From Macrobrachium rosenbergii (Eukaryota; Arthropoda; Malacostraca; Decapoda; Palaemonidae): a stretch of DNA of 64,000 bases. Below, piece by piece: positions 47,100 through 60,290 of this stretch. The notes under the pieces are model-generated. The model made no database searches. It was not told the origin of the DNA and saw only the letters and a program-made list of their open reading frames with translations. Positions within the stretch are counted from its first letter, which is position 1. Every line of letters begins with the position of its first letter. The stretch covers positions 882,998 through 946,997 of the forward strand of contig NC_089756.1 of NCBI RefSeq assembly GCF_040412425.1, read 5' to 3'. Made by a program: the position numbers and the translations under genes.

Positions 47100-50000
47100 C
47101 ATCCTTAATATCTTCCCCTTAATGTTCCACCCTTAATAAGTTCCCCCTTCATGGTCCATCCTTAATAAGATCTCCCTTCCTGTTAAACCCTTAACTAGTT
47201 CCGTCTCCATGTTCCATACTTAGTATATTCCCCCTTCATGTACCATCATTAATAAGATCCCCCTTCATGTTCCATCCTTAATAAATTCCCCCTTCACGTT
47301 CCACCCTCAATAAATTTCCCCTTCATGTTCCACCCTTAATAAGTTCACCCTTCTTGTACCATCTTTAATATCTTCCCCGTTCATGTTCCATCCTTAATAA
47401 GTTGTCCCCTCATGTTCCACCCTTAAGAAGTTCCCCCTTCCTGTTCCACCCTTAACAAGTTAATCCTTCGTGTTCCACCCTTAATAAGTTCCCCTTTATG
47501 TTCCACCATTAATAAGTTCCCCATTATATTCCATCGTTAATAAATTCCCCCTTCATGTTCCTTCCTCAGGAAGTCCCCCTTCACGTTCCATTCTCATTAA
47601 GTTCCCCTTCATGTTCCATCATTAATACCTTCCCCCTTCATGTTCCGTCCTTGATAAGTTCACCTTCATTTTCCATCCTTAATAAGTTCCACCTTAATGT
47701 TCCATCCTTAATAAGTTCCACCTTCATGTTCAATCCTTAATAAGTTAGCCTTTCATGTTCCCCCATTAATGAGTTTCCCCTTAATACTCCATCCTTCATT
47801 TTCCCCCTTAATAAGTTCACCATTCATGTTTCATCCTTATTAAGTTCCCTCTTCCTGTTCCATCCTTAATAAGTTCAACCTTTATGTTCCATCTAAATAA
47901 GATCCTCCTTCATGTTCTATCCTTAATAAGTTCCTCTTCATGTTCCATCCTTAATATCTTCCCCCTTCATGCTCATACTTCTTAAGCTCCCCCTTCATGT
48001 TTCATCCTTAATAAGTTCCCCCTTCATGTTCCATCCTTAATATCTTCCCCTTCATGTTCCATCCTTAATAAGTTCCCCCTTCATGTTCCATCCTTAATAT
48101 CTTCCCCCTTCATGCTCACACTTCTTAAGATCCCCCTTCATGTTCCATCCTTAATAAGTTCCCCCTTCATGTTCCATCCTTAATATCTTCCCCCTTCATG
48201 CTCACACTTCTTAAGATCCCCCTTCATGTTCCATCCTTAATAAGTTCCCCCTTCATGTTCCATCCTTAATAAGTTCCCCTTTCTGTTCCATCCTTAATAA
48301 GTTCCCCCTTCATGTTCCATCCTCAATAAGTTTCTCTTCATGTTCCATCCTTAATACTGTAAGTTATCCTCTTCACATTCCATCCTTATTATGATTCCAC
48401 TTCATGTTCCATCCTTAATTAGTTCCCCCTTCATGTTCCATCTTTAATAAGGTCCCCCTTCATTTTCCATCTTTAATAAGTTCCACCTTAATGTTCCATC
48501 CTTAATAAGTTCCACCTTCATGTTCCATCCTTAATAAGTTCCCCTTTCTGTTCCATCCTTAATAAGTTCCCCCTTCATGTTCCATCCTCAATAAGTTTCT
48601 CTTCATGTTCCATCCTTAATACTGTAAGTTATCCTCTTCACATTCCATCCTTATTATGATTCCACTTCATGTTCCATCCTTAATTAGTTCCCCCTTCATG
48701 TTCCATCTTTAATAAGGTCCCCCTTCATTTTCCATCCTTTATAAGTTTCACCTTAATGTTCCATCCTTAATAAGTTCCACCTTCATGTTCCATCCTTAAT
48801 AAGTTAACCTTTCATGTTCCCCCCTTAATGAGTTTCCCCTTAATATTCCATCCTTAATAGGTTCTTCCTTCATTTTCCCCCTTAATAAGTTCACCATTCA
48901 TCTTTCATCCTTAATAAGTTCCCTCTTCCTGTTCCATCCTTAATAAGTTCAACCTTTATGTTCCATCTTAATAAGATCCCCCTTCATGTTCTATCCTTAA
49001 CAAGTTCCTCTTCATGTTCCATCCTTAATATCTTCCCCCTTCATGCTCACACTTCTTAAGATCCCCCTTCATGTTCCATCCTTAATAAGTTCCCCCTTCA
49101 TGTTCCATCCTTAATAAGTTCCCCCTTCGTGTTCCATCTGTAATATCTTCCCCCTTCATGCTCACACTTCTTAAGATCCCCCTTCATGTTCCATCCTTAA
49201 TAAGTTCCCCCTTCATGTTCCATCCTTAATAAGTTCCCCTTCCTGTTCCATCCTTAATAACTTCCCCCTTCATGTTCCATCTTTAATAAGATTTTCTTCA
49301 TGTTCCATCCTTAATACTTTAAGTTATCCTCTTCATGTTCCATCCTTATTATGATTCCACTTCATGTTCCATCCTTAATAAGTTCCCCCTTCATGTTCCA
49401 TCTTTAATAAGGCCCCCCTTCATGTTCCATCCTTAATAAGTTCCCCCTTCGTGTTCCATCCTCAATAAGTTCCCCCTTCATGTTCCATCCTTAATATCTT
49501 TCACTTTCATATTCCTCCCATAATAAGTTCGCACTATATATTCCATCCTTAATATCTTAGCATAAATGTTCCACAATTAAGAAGTTCCCCATCAGGTTCC
49601 ATCCTTAATAAGTTCTCCCTTTTTGTTAAACCCTTAATTAGTTCTTCCTTCATGTTCCATACATAGCATGTTCCCCCTTCATGTTCCATCCTTAAAAAGT
49701 TCTCCTTTCATGTTCCACCCTTAATAAATTCTCCATTCACATTCCACCCTCAATAAGTTCCCCCTTCATGTTCCAGCCTTAATATGTTCACCCTTCATGT
49801 ACAGTCCTTAATATCTTCCCCTTAATGTTCCACCCTTAATAAGTTCCCCCTTCATGGTCCATCCTTAATAAGATCTCCCTTTCTGTTAAACCCTTAACTA
49901 GTTCCGTCTTCATGTTCCATACTTGGTACATTCCCCCTTCATTTATCATCATTAATAAGATCCCCCTTCATGTTCCACCCTCAATAAATATTCCCTTCAT

Positions 50001-51400
50001 GTTCCACCCTTAATAAGTTCACCCTTCTTGTACCATCCTTAATATCTTCCCTTTCATGTTCCACCTTTAATAAGTTCCCCGTTCATGTTCCATCCTTAAT
50101 AAGTTGTCCCCTCATGTTCCACCCTTAAGAAGTTCCCCCTTCATGTTCCATCCTTAACAAGATAATCCTTCGTGTTCCACTCTTAATAGTTTCCACCCTT
50201 AATAAGTTCCCCATTATATTCCATTGTTAATAAATTCCCCCTTCATGTTCCATCCTCAGTAAGTCCTCCCTCACATTCCATCCTTATTAAGTTCCCCTTC
50301 ATGTTCCATCATTAATATCTTCCCCTTTCATGTTACGTCCTTGATAAGTTCACCTTCATTTTCCATCCTTTATAAGTTTCACCTTAATGTTCCATCCTTA
50401 ATAAGTTCCACCTTCATGTTCCATCCTTAATAAGTTAAACTTTCATGTTCCCCCTTTAATGAGTTTCCCCTTAATATTCCATCCTTAATAGGTTCTTCCT
50501 TCATTTTCCCCCTTAATAAGTTCACCATTCATGTTTCATCCTTAATAAGTTCCCTCTTCCTGTTCCATCCTTAATAAGTTCAACCTTTATGTTCTATCTT
50601 AATAAGATCCCCCTTCATGTTCTATCCTTAACAAGTTCCTCTTCATGTTCCATCCTTAATATCTTCCCCCTTCATGCTCACACTTCTTAAGATCCCCCTT
50701 CATGTTCCATCCTTAATAAGTTCCCCCTTCATGTTCCATCCTTAATAAGTTCCCCCTTCATGTTCCATCCTTAATATCTTCCCCCTTCATGCTCACACTT
50801 CTTAAGATCCCCCTTCATGTTCCATCCTTAAAAAGTTCCCCCTTCATGTTCCATCCTTAATAAGTTCCCCTTCCTGTTCCATCCTTAATAAGTTCCCCCT
50901 TCATGTTCCATCCTTAATAAGTTTCTCTTCATGTTCCATCCTTAATACTGTAAGTTATCCTCTTCACGTTCCATCCTTATTATGATTCCACTTCATGTTC
51001 CATCCTTAGTAAGTTCCCCCTTCGTGTTCCATCCTCAGTAAGTTCCCCCTTCATGTTCCATCCTTAATATGTTTCACTTTCATATTCCTCCCATAATAAG
51101 TTCGCCATATATATTCCATCCTTAATATCTTACCATAAATGTTCCACAATTAAGAAGTTCCCCCATCAGGTTCCATCCTTAATAAGTTCTCCCTTTCTTT
51201 TAAACCCTTAATTAGTTCTTCCTTCATGTTCCATACATAGTATGTTCCCCCTTCATGTTCCATCCTTAAAAAGTTCTCCTTTCATGTTCCACCCTTAATA
51301 AATTCTCCATTCACATTCCACCCTCAATAAGTTCCCCCTTCATGTTCCACCCTTAATATGTTCACCCTTCATGTACAGTCCTTAATATCTTCCCTTTCAT
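47100..51400. repeat. Higher-order repeat zone inside the 29-bp array
   Basis: Variant unit series recur in the same order. The series near 47108-47560 (including CCTGTTAAACCCTTAACTAG and AAGTTGTCCCCTCATGTTCC) returns at ~49808-50250, offset ~2.70 kb. The series at 49490-49820 (CATAAATGTTCCACAATTAAG) returns at ~51060-51390, offset ~1.57 kb. ACTGTAAGTTATCCTCTTCAC occurs near 48355, 48621 and 50945, with a variant at 49316. TCATGCTCACACTTCTTAAGAT recurs many times between 48.1 and 50.8 kb. The zone grew by segmental duplication of multi-unit blocks. Confidence 0.85.
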
Positions 51401-52390
51401 GTTCCACCCTTAATAAGTTCCCCCTTCATGCTCCATCCTTAATAAGTTCCCCCTTTATATTCCACCATTAATAAGTTCCCACTTCACGTTTCAACCTTAA
51501 CAAATCCTCCATCATTTTCCACCCATAATAATTTCCCCTTCATATTCCATCCTCAATAACTGCTCTCCTCATGTTCCATCCTTAATAAGTTCCCCTTTAT
51601 GTTTCCCTTAATAAGTTCCCTATTATTATTAATAAATTCCCCCTTCATGTACCACCCTTAATAAGTTCCTCATTTATGTTTCACCATTAATAATTTCCCA
51701 CTTCATGTTCCATCCTTAATAAATTCCCCCTTCCTGTTCCACCCGTAATTAGTTCCCCCTTCATATTCCATCCTTAAATTTCCCTTCATGTTCCACCTTT
51801 AATAGGGTCCTCTTTCACTTTCCATTCTTAATAAGTTCCACTTCATGTTCCATACTTAATAAGCTCCACATTCATGTTACACCCTTAATAAGTTACTCTT
51901 CATGTTCCATCCTTGATAAGTTCCCTGTTCACATTTGATCCCTGATAAGTTCTCTTCACATTCCACCCTTAAAATGTTTTACCTTCATGTTCCATCCTTA
52001 AGTTGCTCCTTCATATTCCGCCCTTAACGAGTTTCCCCCTTTGCGTTCCACAATTAATAAGTTCAACCTTCATGTTCCATTCTTAATATCTTCCCCCTTC
52101 ATGTTCCACACTTAATAAGTTCCACTTCATGTTCCACCCTTAAAAATTTTCTCTTTCCTGTTTCACCCTTAATAAGTTCCTCCTTCATGTTCCACCCTTA
52201 ATAAGTTCCTCCAACATGTTCCATCCTTAAGTTGCTCCTTCTTGTTTCTCCGTTATTGAGTTTCCCCTTCGTGTTCCACCATTAATAACTTCAATCTTCA
52301 TGTTCCATCCTTAATATCTTCCCCCTTCATGTTTCACACTTAATAAGTTATCTCTTCATATTCCACCCTTAATAATTTCCCCCTTCATGC

Positions 52391-52633
52391 TCTGCTAGGC
52401 CCGAGTTCGAGTCTCCGACCGGCCAATGATGAATTAGAGGAATTTATTTCTGGTGACAGAAATTCATTTCTCGGTATAACGTGGTTCGGATTCCACAATA
52501 AGCTGTAGATCCCGTTGCTAGGTAACCAGTTGGTTCTTAGCCTCGTAAAATAAGTCTAATCCTTCAGGCCAGCCCTAGGAGAGCTGTTAATCACCTCAGT
52601 GGTCTGGTTAAACTAAGGTATACTTAACTTAGC
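52391..52633 (+). mobile_element. tRNA-derived SINE, 5' truncated, copy 1
   Basis: It contains a pol III B box (GTTCGAGTCTC, 52405-52415). The body has GGAATTTATTTCTGGTGA, GATTCCACAATAAGCTGTAG, CCGTTGCTAGGTAACCAGTT and CCAGCCCTAGGAGAGCTGTT, ending GGTCTGGTTAAACTAAGG. The A-box half is missing: the element joins satellite sequence right before CTGCTAGGCCCGAG. The body is of a type I associate with decapod genomes. Confidence 0.8.
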
Positions 52634-53049
52634 TCCATCCTTAATAAGTTCCTCCTTCATGTGCCATCCTTAATATCTTCCCACTTCATGTTCCACCCTT
52701 CATAAATTCCCTCTTCATGTTCCACCCTTAAAAGATTCCCCTTTAATAAGTTCCCCTTCTTGTTCCACCCTTAATAAGTACCCCCTTCATGTTCCATTCT
52801 TAATAAGTTCCCCCTTCATGTTCCACCCTTAAGAAGTTCCCCTTCCTGTTCCACCCTTATTAAGTTGCCCTTCATGTTCCACCATTAAAAGACTCCCCTT
52901 CATGTTCCATCCTTAATAAGTTCCCCTTCATGTTTCACCCTTAATAAGTTCCCCTTCATGTTCCACCCTTAATAAGTTCCCCCTTCAAGTTCCACCATTA
53001 ATAAGTTCCCCTTTCATGTTCCACCCTTAAAAGATTTCCCCCTTCATGC

Positions 53050-53292
53050 TCTGCTAGGCCCGAGTTCGAGTCTCCGACCGGCCAATGATGAATTAGAGGA
53101 ATTTATTTCTGGTGATAGAAATTCATTTCTCGGTATAACGTGGTTCAGATTCCACAATAAGCTGTAGATCCCGTTGCTAGGTAACCAGTTGGTTCTTAGC
53201 CACGTAAAATAAGTCTAATCCTTCGGGCCAGCCCTAGGAGAGCTGTGAATCACCTCAGTGGTCTGGTTAAACTAAGGTATGCTTAACTTAGC
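53050..53292 (+). mobile_element. tRNA-derived SINE, 5' truncated, copy 2
   Basis: Nearly identical to copy 1, with the same truncation point and the same satellite flanks on both sides. It lies 659 bp downstream, so it is a duplicate carried by the array, not an independent insertion. Confidence 0.8.
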
Positions 53293-56200
53293 TCCATCCT
53301 TAATAAGTTCCTCCTTCATGTGCCATCCTTAATATCTTCCCACTTCATGTTCCACCTTCATAAATTCCCTCTTCATGTTTCCACCCTTAAAAGATTCCCT
53401 TTAATAAGTTCCCCTTCTTGTTCCACCCTTAATAAGTACCCCCTTCATGTTCCATTCTTAATAAGTTCCCCCTTCATGATCCACCCTTAATAGGTTTCCC
53501 CTTCCTGTTCCACCCTTAATAAGTTCCCCTTCATGTTCCACCATTAAAAGACTCCCCCTTCATGTTCCATCCTTAATAAGTTCCCCCTTCATGTTTCACC
53601 CTTAATAAGTTCCCCTTCATGTTCCACCCTTAATAAATTCCCCCCTTCAAGTTCCACCATTAATAAGTTCCCCTTTCATGTTCCACCCTTAAAAGATTTC
53701 CCCATCATGTTCCATCCTTAATATCTTCCCCCTTCATGTTCCACCCTTCATAAATTCCAATTTGATGTTCCATCCTCCATAAGTTTCCCCTTCTTCTTCC
53801 ACCCTTAATAAGTTCCCCCTTCATGTTTCACCCTTAATAAGTTCCCCCTTCATGTTCCACCCTTAATAAGTTCCCCATTCATGTTCCACCCTTAATAATT
53901 TCCCCTTCATGTTCCACCCTTAAAAGATTCCCCTTCATGCTCCACCCTTCATAAATTTCAACTTCATGTTCCATCCTTCATAAATTTCCCCTTCTTCTTC
54001 CACCCTTAATAAGTTCCCCATTCATGTTTCACCCTTAATAAGTTCCCCTTCATGTTCCACCCTTAATAAGTTTCCCCTTCATGTTCCACCCTTAATAAGT
54101 TCCCCCTTCATTTTCCACCCTTAAAAGATTCCCCCTTCATGTTCCATCCTTAATAAGTTCCCCCTTCATGTTCCACCCTTAATAAGTTCCCCATTCATGT
54201 TCCATCCTTAATAAGTTCCCCCTTCATGTTCCACCCTTAATAAATTTCCACTTCATGTTCCACGCAAAATAAGTTCCCTCTTCATAATCCATCCTTAATA
54301 AATTTCCCCTTCATGTTCCATCCTCAATAAGTTCCTCCTTCATGTTCCATCCTTAATAAGTTCCTCTTCATGTTCCATCCTTAATATCTTCCCCCTTCAT
54401 GCTCACACTTCTTAAGATCTCCCTTCATCTTCCATCCTTAGTAAGTTCCCCCTTCATTTTCTATCCTTAATAAGTTCCTCTTCATGTTCCATCCTTAATA
54501 AGTTTCCCCCTTCCTGTTCCTCCCTTAATGATTTCCCCCCTTCATGTTTCATCCTTAATAAGTTCCCTCTCCATGTTCCATCCTTATTAAGATCCTGCTT
54601 CATTTTCCATCCTTAATAACTTCCCACTTCATGTTCCATCTTTAATAAGTTCACCCTTCATGTTCCATCCTTAATAAGTTCTGCCTTCGTGTTCCACCCT
54701 CAATAACTTCCCGCTTCATGTTCCATCCTTAATATCTTCCACCTTCATATTCCACCCTTAATAAGTTCACCCTATATATTCCATCCTTAATATCTTAACC
54801 TTAATGTTCCCCCTTTAAGAAGTTCCCCTTCAGATTCTATCCCTAGTAAGTTCTCCCTTTCTGTTAACCCTTTATTAGTTGTTCCTTCATGTTCCATACA
54901 TAGAATGTTCCCCTTCAGGTTCCATCCTTAAAAAGTTCCCCTTTCATCTTCCACCCTTAATAAATTCCCCCTTCACATTCCACCCTCAATAAGTTCCCCC
55001 TTCATGTTCCACCCTTAATATGTTCACCCCTTCATGTTCCATCCTTAATAAGTTCCCCCTTCATATTCCACCATTATTAAGTTCCACCTTCATATTTCAC
55101 CCTTAGCAAATTCCTCCGTCATTTTCCGCCCATAATAATTTCCCCTTCATACTCCACCCTTAATAAGTGCTCAACTCATGTTCCATCCATAATAATTTCC
55201 CCTTTATGTTCCACCCTTAACAAGTTCCCTATTATCATTAATAAATTCCCCCTTCATGCTTCACCCTTGATAAGTTCCTCATTCATGTTTCAACCTTAAT
55301 AATTTCCCACTACATGTTCCATCCTTAATAAATTCCCCCTTCATGTTCCACCCTAAATAAGTTCCAACTTCAAGTTCCACCCTTAATGATTTCTTCCTTC
55401 CTGATCCATTTTTAATAAGTTCCACATTCATGTTCCACCCTTAATGATTTCCACCTTCATGCTCCACCCTTAATAAGTTCTCACTTGATGTTTCACCCTT
55501 AATAAGTTTTTCATACATGTTCCAGCCTTAATGATTTCACCCTTAATGTTCCATCCTTACTAAGTTCCCCCTTCATGTTCCATCCTTAATAAGTTCCCCT
55601 TCATGTTCCACACTTAATAAATTCCCCCTTCATGCCCCACTCTTACTAATTTCCGCCTTCACGTTCCACCATTAATAAGTTCCCCCTTCATGTTTAACCC
55701 TTAATAAGTTTCCCCTTCATGTTCCACCCTTAAAAGACTTCCCCCTCATGGCCCATCCTTAATATCTTCCCCTTTCATGTTCCACCCTTCATAAATTCCC
55801 ACTTCAAATTCCACCCTTAAAATGTTCCCCCTTCATGTTCCATCCTTAATTAGTTCCCCCTTCATGTTCCACACTTAATAACTTTCCCCTTCATGTTCCA
55901 CCCTTAATAAGTTCCCCCTTTAAGTTCCACCATTAATAAGTTTCCCCTTCATGTTCCACCATTAAAAGACTTCCCCTTCATGTTCCATCCTTAATATCTT
56001 CCCCATTCATGTTCCACACTTCATAAATGCCCAATTCATGTTCCACCCTTTAAAATATTCCCCCTTCATGTTCCATCCTTCATAAGTTTCCCCTTCTTGT
56101 TTCACCCTTACTAAGTTCCCCCTTCATGTTTCACCCTTAATAAGTTCCCACTTCATGTTACACCCTTAATAAGTTTCCCCTTCATGTTCCACTCTTAATC

Positions 56201-59200
56201 AGTTCCCCTTCATGTTCCACCCTTGTTCCACCCTAAGTAATTCCCCCTTCATGTTCCACCCTTAATAAGTTCCCCCTTCATGTTCCACCCTCAATAAGTT
56301 CCCCCTTCATGTTCCACCATTAATAAGTTCCCCCTTCATGTTCCACCCTTAATAGTTCCCCCTTCATGTTCCACGCTTAAAAGATTCCCCCCTTTCTGTT
56401 CCATCCTTTCTAAGTTTCCCCTTCATATTCAGCCCATAATAAGTTCTCCCTTCATGTTCCACCTTTAATAAGTTCCCACTTCATGCTCAACCCTTGCTCA
56501 ACCCTTAATAAGTTTCTCCCTCACTTTCCATTCTTAATGAGTTCCCCATTCATGTTCCACCCTTAGTAAGTTCCCCCTTTATGCTCCATCCTTAATAAAC
56601 TCCTCCTTCATGTTCCACCCTTAATAAGTTCCCCCTCCATTTTCCACCTCTAACAGGATTGGCCTTTATATTCCATCCTTAATATCTTCCCCCTTCATGT
56701 TCCACCCTTAATAACGTCACTCTTCATGTTCCATTCTTAATAAGTTTCCACTTCATGTTTCATTTTTAATCATTTCCCCTTCTTGTTTCATCCTTAATAT
56801 CTTCCACCTTCATGTTCCACCCTTAATAACTTCCCCCTTCATGTTCCACCCTTAATAAGTTCCCCCTTCATGTTCCAACCTCAATAAGCTCTCCCTTCCT
56901 GTTCCACTCTTAATAAGTTCCTCCTTCATTTTGCATCCTTAATTAGTTACCCCTTCATGTTCCATCCTTAACAAGTTCCACCTTCATGTTCCACCCTTAA
57001 TAAATTCCCCCTTCACATTCCACCCTCAATAACTTCCCTCTTTATGTGCCACCCTTGATAAGTTCAACCTTCATGTTCCATCCTTAATATCTTCCCCCTT
57101 CATGTTACACACCTAATATGTTGACCCTTCATGTTCCATCCTTTATAACTTCCACCTTCAAGTTCCACTCTTAATAAGTTCCCCCTTCAGGTTCCACCCT
57201 TTATAAATTCCCCCTTCACATTCCTTCCTTAATAAGTTCCCCCTTCATGTTCCACCCTTAATATCTTCCCCGTAGATGTTCCTCTATAAATAAGTTCCCC
57301 ATTCATGTTCCACCCTTAATAAGTTCCCCATTCATGTTCCAACCATAGTAAGTTCCCCTTTCATGTTCCAACCTTAATAAGTTCCCCATCATGTTCCAAC
57401 ATTAATAAGTTCCCCCTTCATGTTTCAACCTTAATAAGTTCCCCATTCATGTTCCACCCTTAATATCTTCCACTTTCATATTCCACCCTTAATAAGTTCC
57501 CTCTTCATGTTCCATTCTTAAGAAGTTCTCCTTAATGTTCCACCCTCAATAAGTTCCCCCTTCATATTCCATCCTTAATAGGTTCCCCCCTTCATGTTCC
57601 ATCCTTAATAAGTTCCCCCTTCCTGTTCCATCCTTGATAAGTACCCCTTCATGTTCCATCCTTAACAAGTTCCCTGTCATGTTCCTTCCTTACTAAATTT
57701 CCTGTCATGTTCCACCCTTAATAACTTCCCACTTCATGTTTTACCCTTAATAGGTTTCCCTTCATTTTCCACCCTTAATAAATTCCTCCTTCATATTCCA
57801 CCCTTATGTTACCCTTTCTTGTTCCATCATTAATAAGTTAGCCCTTCATATTCCACCCTTAATAATTTCCCCCCTTCATATTCTATCAATAAATTCATCC
57901 TTCATGTTCCACCCTTTGCAAGTTCCCCCTTCATGTTCCACCCTTAATAAATTCTCCCTTCATGTTCCATTCTTAAAAACATCCCGTACATGTTCAATTC
58001 TTAATAAGTTCTCACTTCATGTTCCAACCTCATTAAGTTACCCCTTCATGTTCCATCCTGAATAAGTTCCAATTCATGTTCCATCCCCAGTAAGTTCCCC
58101 CCTCTTGTTCCACCCCTAATGAGTTCCCCACTCATGTTCCATCTTAATAAGTTCCCCCTTTACATTCCACCCTTAATAAATTGCCGCCTCATGTCCCACC
58201 TTTAATAAATTCCTACTTCATGCTCCATCCTTAATATCTTCCCACTTCATGTTAGACCTTTAATACGTTCTCCCGTCATGTTACATCCTTAATAAATTCC
58301 GATTTCATGTTCCACCCTTAATAATTTCCACCTTCATGTTCCACCCTTAATAAGTTCGCCTTCATGTTCCACCCATAATGAGTTCTTTTATGTTCCATAC
58401 TTAATAACTTCCCCCTTCATGTTCCACCTTAATAAGTTCTCCCATCATTTTCCACCCTTAATAACTTCCCCCCTTCATGTTCCACCCTTAATAAGTTCTC
58501 CCATCATTTTCCACCCTTAATAAATTCCCCCTCCATGTTCCATCCTTAATAAGATCCCCCTTCAAGTTCCATCCTTAATGTTTTTCTATTAATTCTCTCC
58601 CCTTAGTAAGTTCCGCCTTCATGTTCCACCCTTTTGAAGTTCCCACTTCATGTTCCATCCTTAATAGGTTCCCCCTCATGTCCCATCCTTAATAAGTTCT
58701 CCCTTCATATTCTACACTTAACAAGTTCCCCATTCATGTTCAATCCTTTATAAATTCCACCTTCATGTTCCACCCTTGATAAGTTCCCCTTCATGTTCCA
58801 TCTTTAATGAGTTCTCCCTTCATGTTCCACCCTTAATAAGCTCCCCTTCATAATCCATCCTTTTTAATTTCCACCTTCATGTTCCATCCTTAATAAGATT
58901 CCTCCTTCATGTTCCAACCTTGAAAACTTCGCTATTCATGTTCCATGCTTAATAACTTCATTTTCATGTCCCATCCTTAATAAGTTCCCCCTTCATGTTC
59001 CATCCTTAATAAGTTCCCCCTTCTTGTTCCATCCTTTATAAGTTCCCCCTTTATGTTCCATCCTTAATATCTTCCCACTTCATTATCCCCCCTAAGAAAT
59101 TTCCAACTTCATGTTCCACCCTTTTCAAGTTCCCCCTTCATGTTCCATCCTCGATAAGTTCCCCCTTCACGTCCCATCCTTAATACCTTCCCCCTTCACG

Positions 59201-59781
59201 TTTCACCCTTAATAAAATAAATTCCCACTTCATGTTCCATCCTTAATAAATTCTCCCTTCATTTTCTACCCTTAACAAGCTCCCCTTCATGTTCCATCCT
59301 TTGTAAATACCCCCTTCATGTTCCATCCTTAATAAGTTCCCCCTTTATGTTCCATCCTTGATAAGTTCCCCCTTCATGTTCCACCCTTGATAAGTACCCC
59401 ATTCATGTTCCACCTTTGATAAGTTCTCCCTTCAAGCGTCATCCTTAATAATCTCCCCCTTCACATTCCATCCTTAATAAGTTCCCCCTTCATGTTCCAC
59501 CCTTGATAAGTTCCCCATTCATGTTCCACCTTTATAAGTTCCCCCTTCAAGCTCCATCCTTAATGAGCTCCCCTCTCGTGTTCCATCCTTAATAAGTTCC
59601 CCTTTCATGTTCCACCCTTGATAAGTTCTCCCTTCATGTTCCATTCTTAGGAAGTTCCCCCTTCATGTTCCACCCTTAATAAGTACCCCTTTATGTTCCA
59701 CCCTTAATAAGTACCCCTTCATATTCCACCCTTAATAAATTTCCCCTTCATGTTCCAACCTTAACAAGTTCCCCCTTCATG

Positions 59782-60290
59782 TGTTGTGAAGACTCCCCTC
59801 GAAGACCCTCACTGGTTTGTTAAATCAGGAGAAGTTTTAAAGAAGAACACATCCTCCATTTTTTTGGTTTATTATCTATCTTAGTGCAAAAGTAAGCTTG
59901 TTAGCGCTCTCACAACCTGCATTTGAATCCTTGAGTGGTGATTGAGGCTACACTCATGCTTGCGCGTCACAGACACACGCACGCACACATTTTGAAACAT
60001 AAATGTGAATCAAAGTTCGTAAAGCACAAGTAATGATTAAATCAGTTACGATAAATAAACAATTGTCGTGTCCGACTTGAAACAGAACAGATAATGTTGT
60101 TAATGATAAGATAAATGTTATTCAGTTATACAGCAAACTGACAACAGATAGCCATGTGACCTCGTTCGCTCAAGCGTTGTGTCTCTTGTTTTGCTTTGCG
60201 TCATACGAAAACAACACAGTGACTCTCTCCTTTCTCTACGCTACTGCGTCTTGGTTTTATCATAGTTAAACAGATATAATATACATTACA
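59782..60290. repeat. Solo LTR inside the satellite (509 bp)
   Basis: It starts TGTTGTGAAGACTCC and ends ATATACATTACA, giving TG...CA ends with TGT/ACA inverted. It is flanked by a perfect 4-bp direct repeat CATG (59778-59781 and 60291-60294). Removing it and one CATG restores a normal satellite unit (TTCATG-TTCCAC). Composition differs sharply from the array. It is unrelated by eye to the other LTRs here; its orientation is uncertain. Confidence 0.8.

Larger units (their letters stand above)
52391..53700. repeat. ~659-bp tandem segmental duplication carrying the SINE
   Basis: After each SINE copy the same series of variant units follows (CTCCTTCATGTGCCATCC, TATCTTCCCACTTCATG, AAGATTCCC-TTTAATAAG, AAGTACCCCCTTCATG, GACTCCCCTTCATG). 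The two blocks differ by scattered substitutions and one- or two-base indels. Confidence 0.85.
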
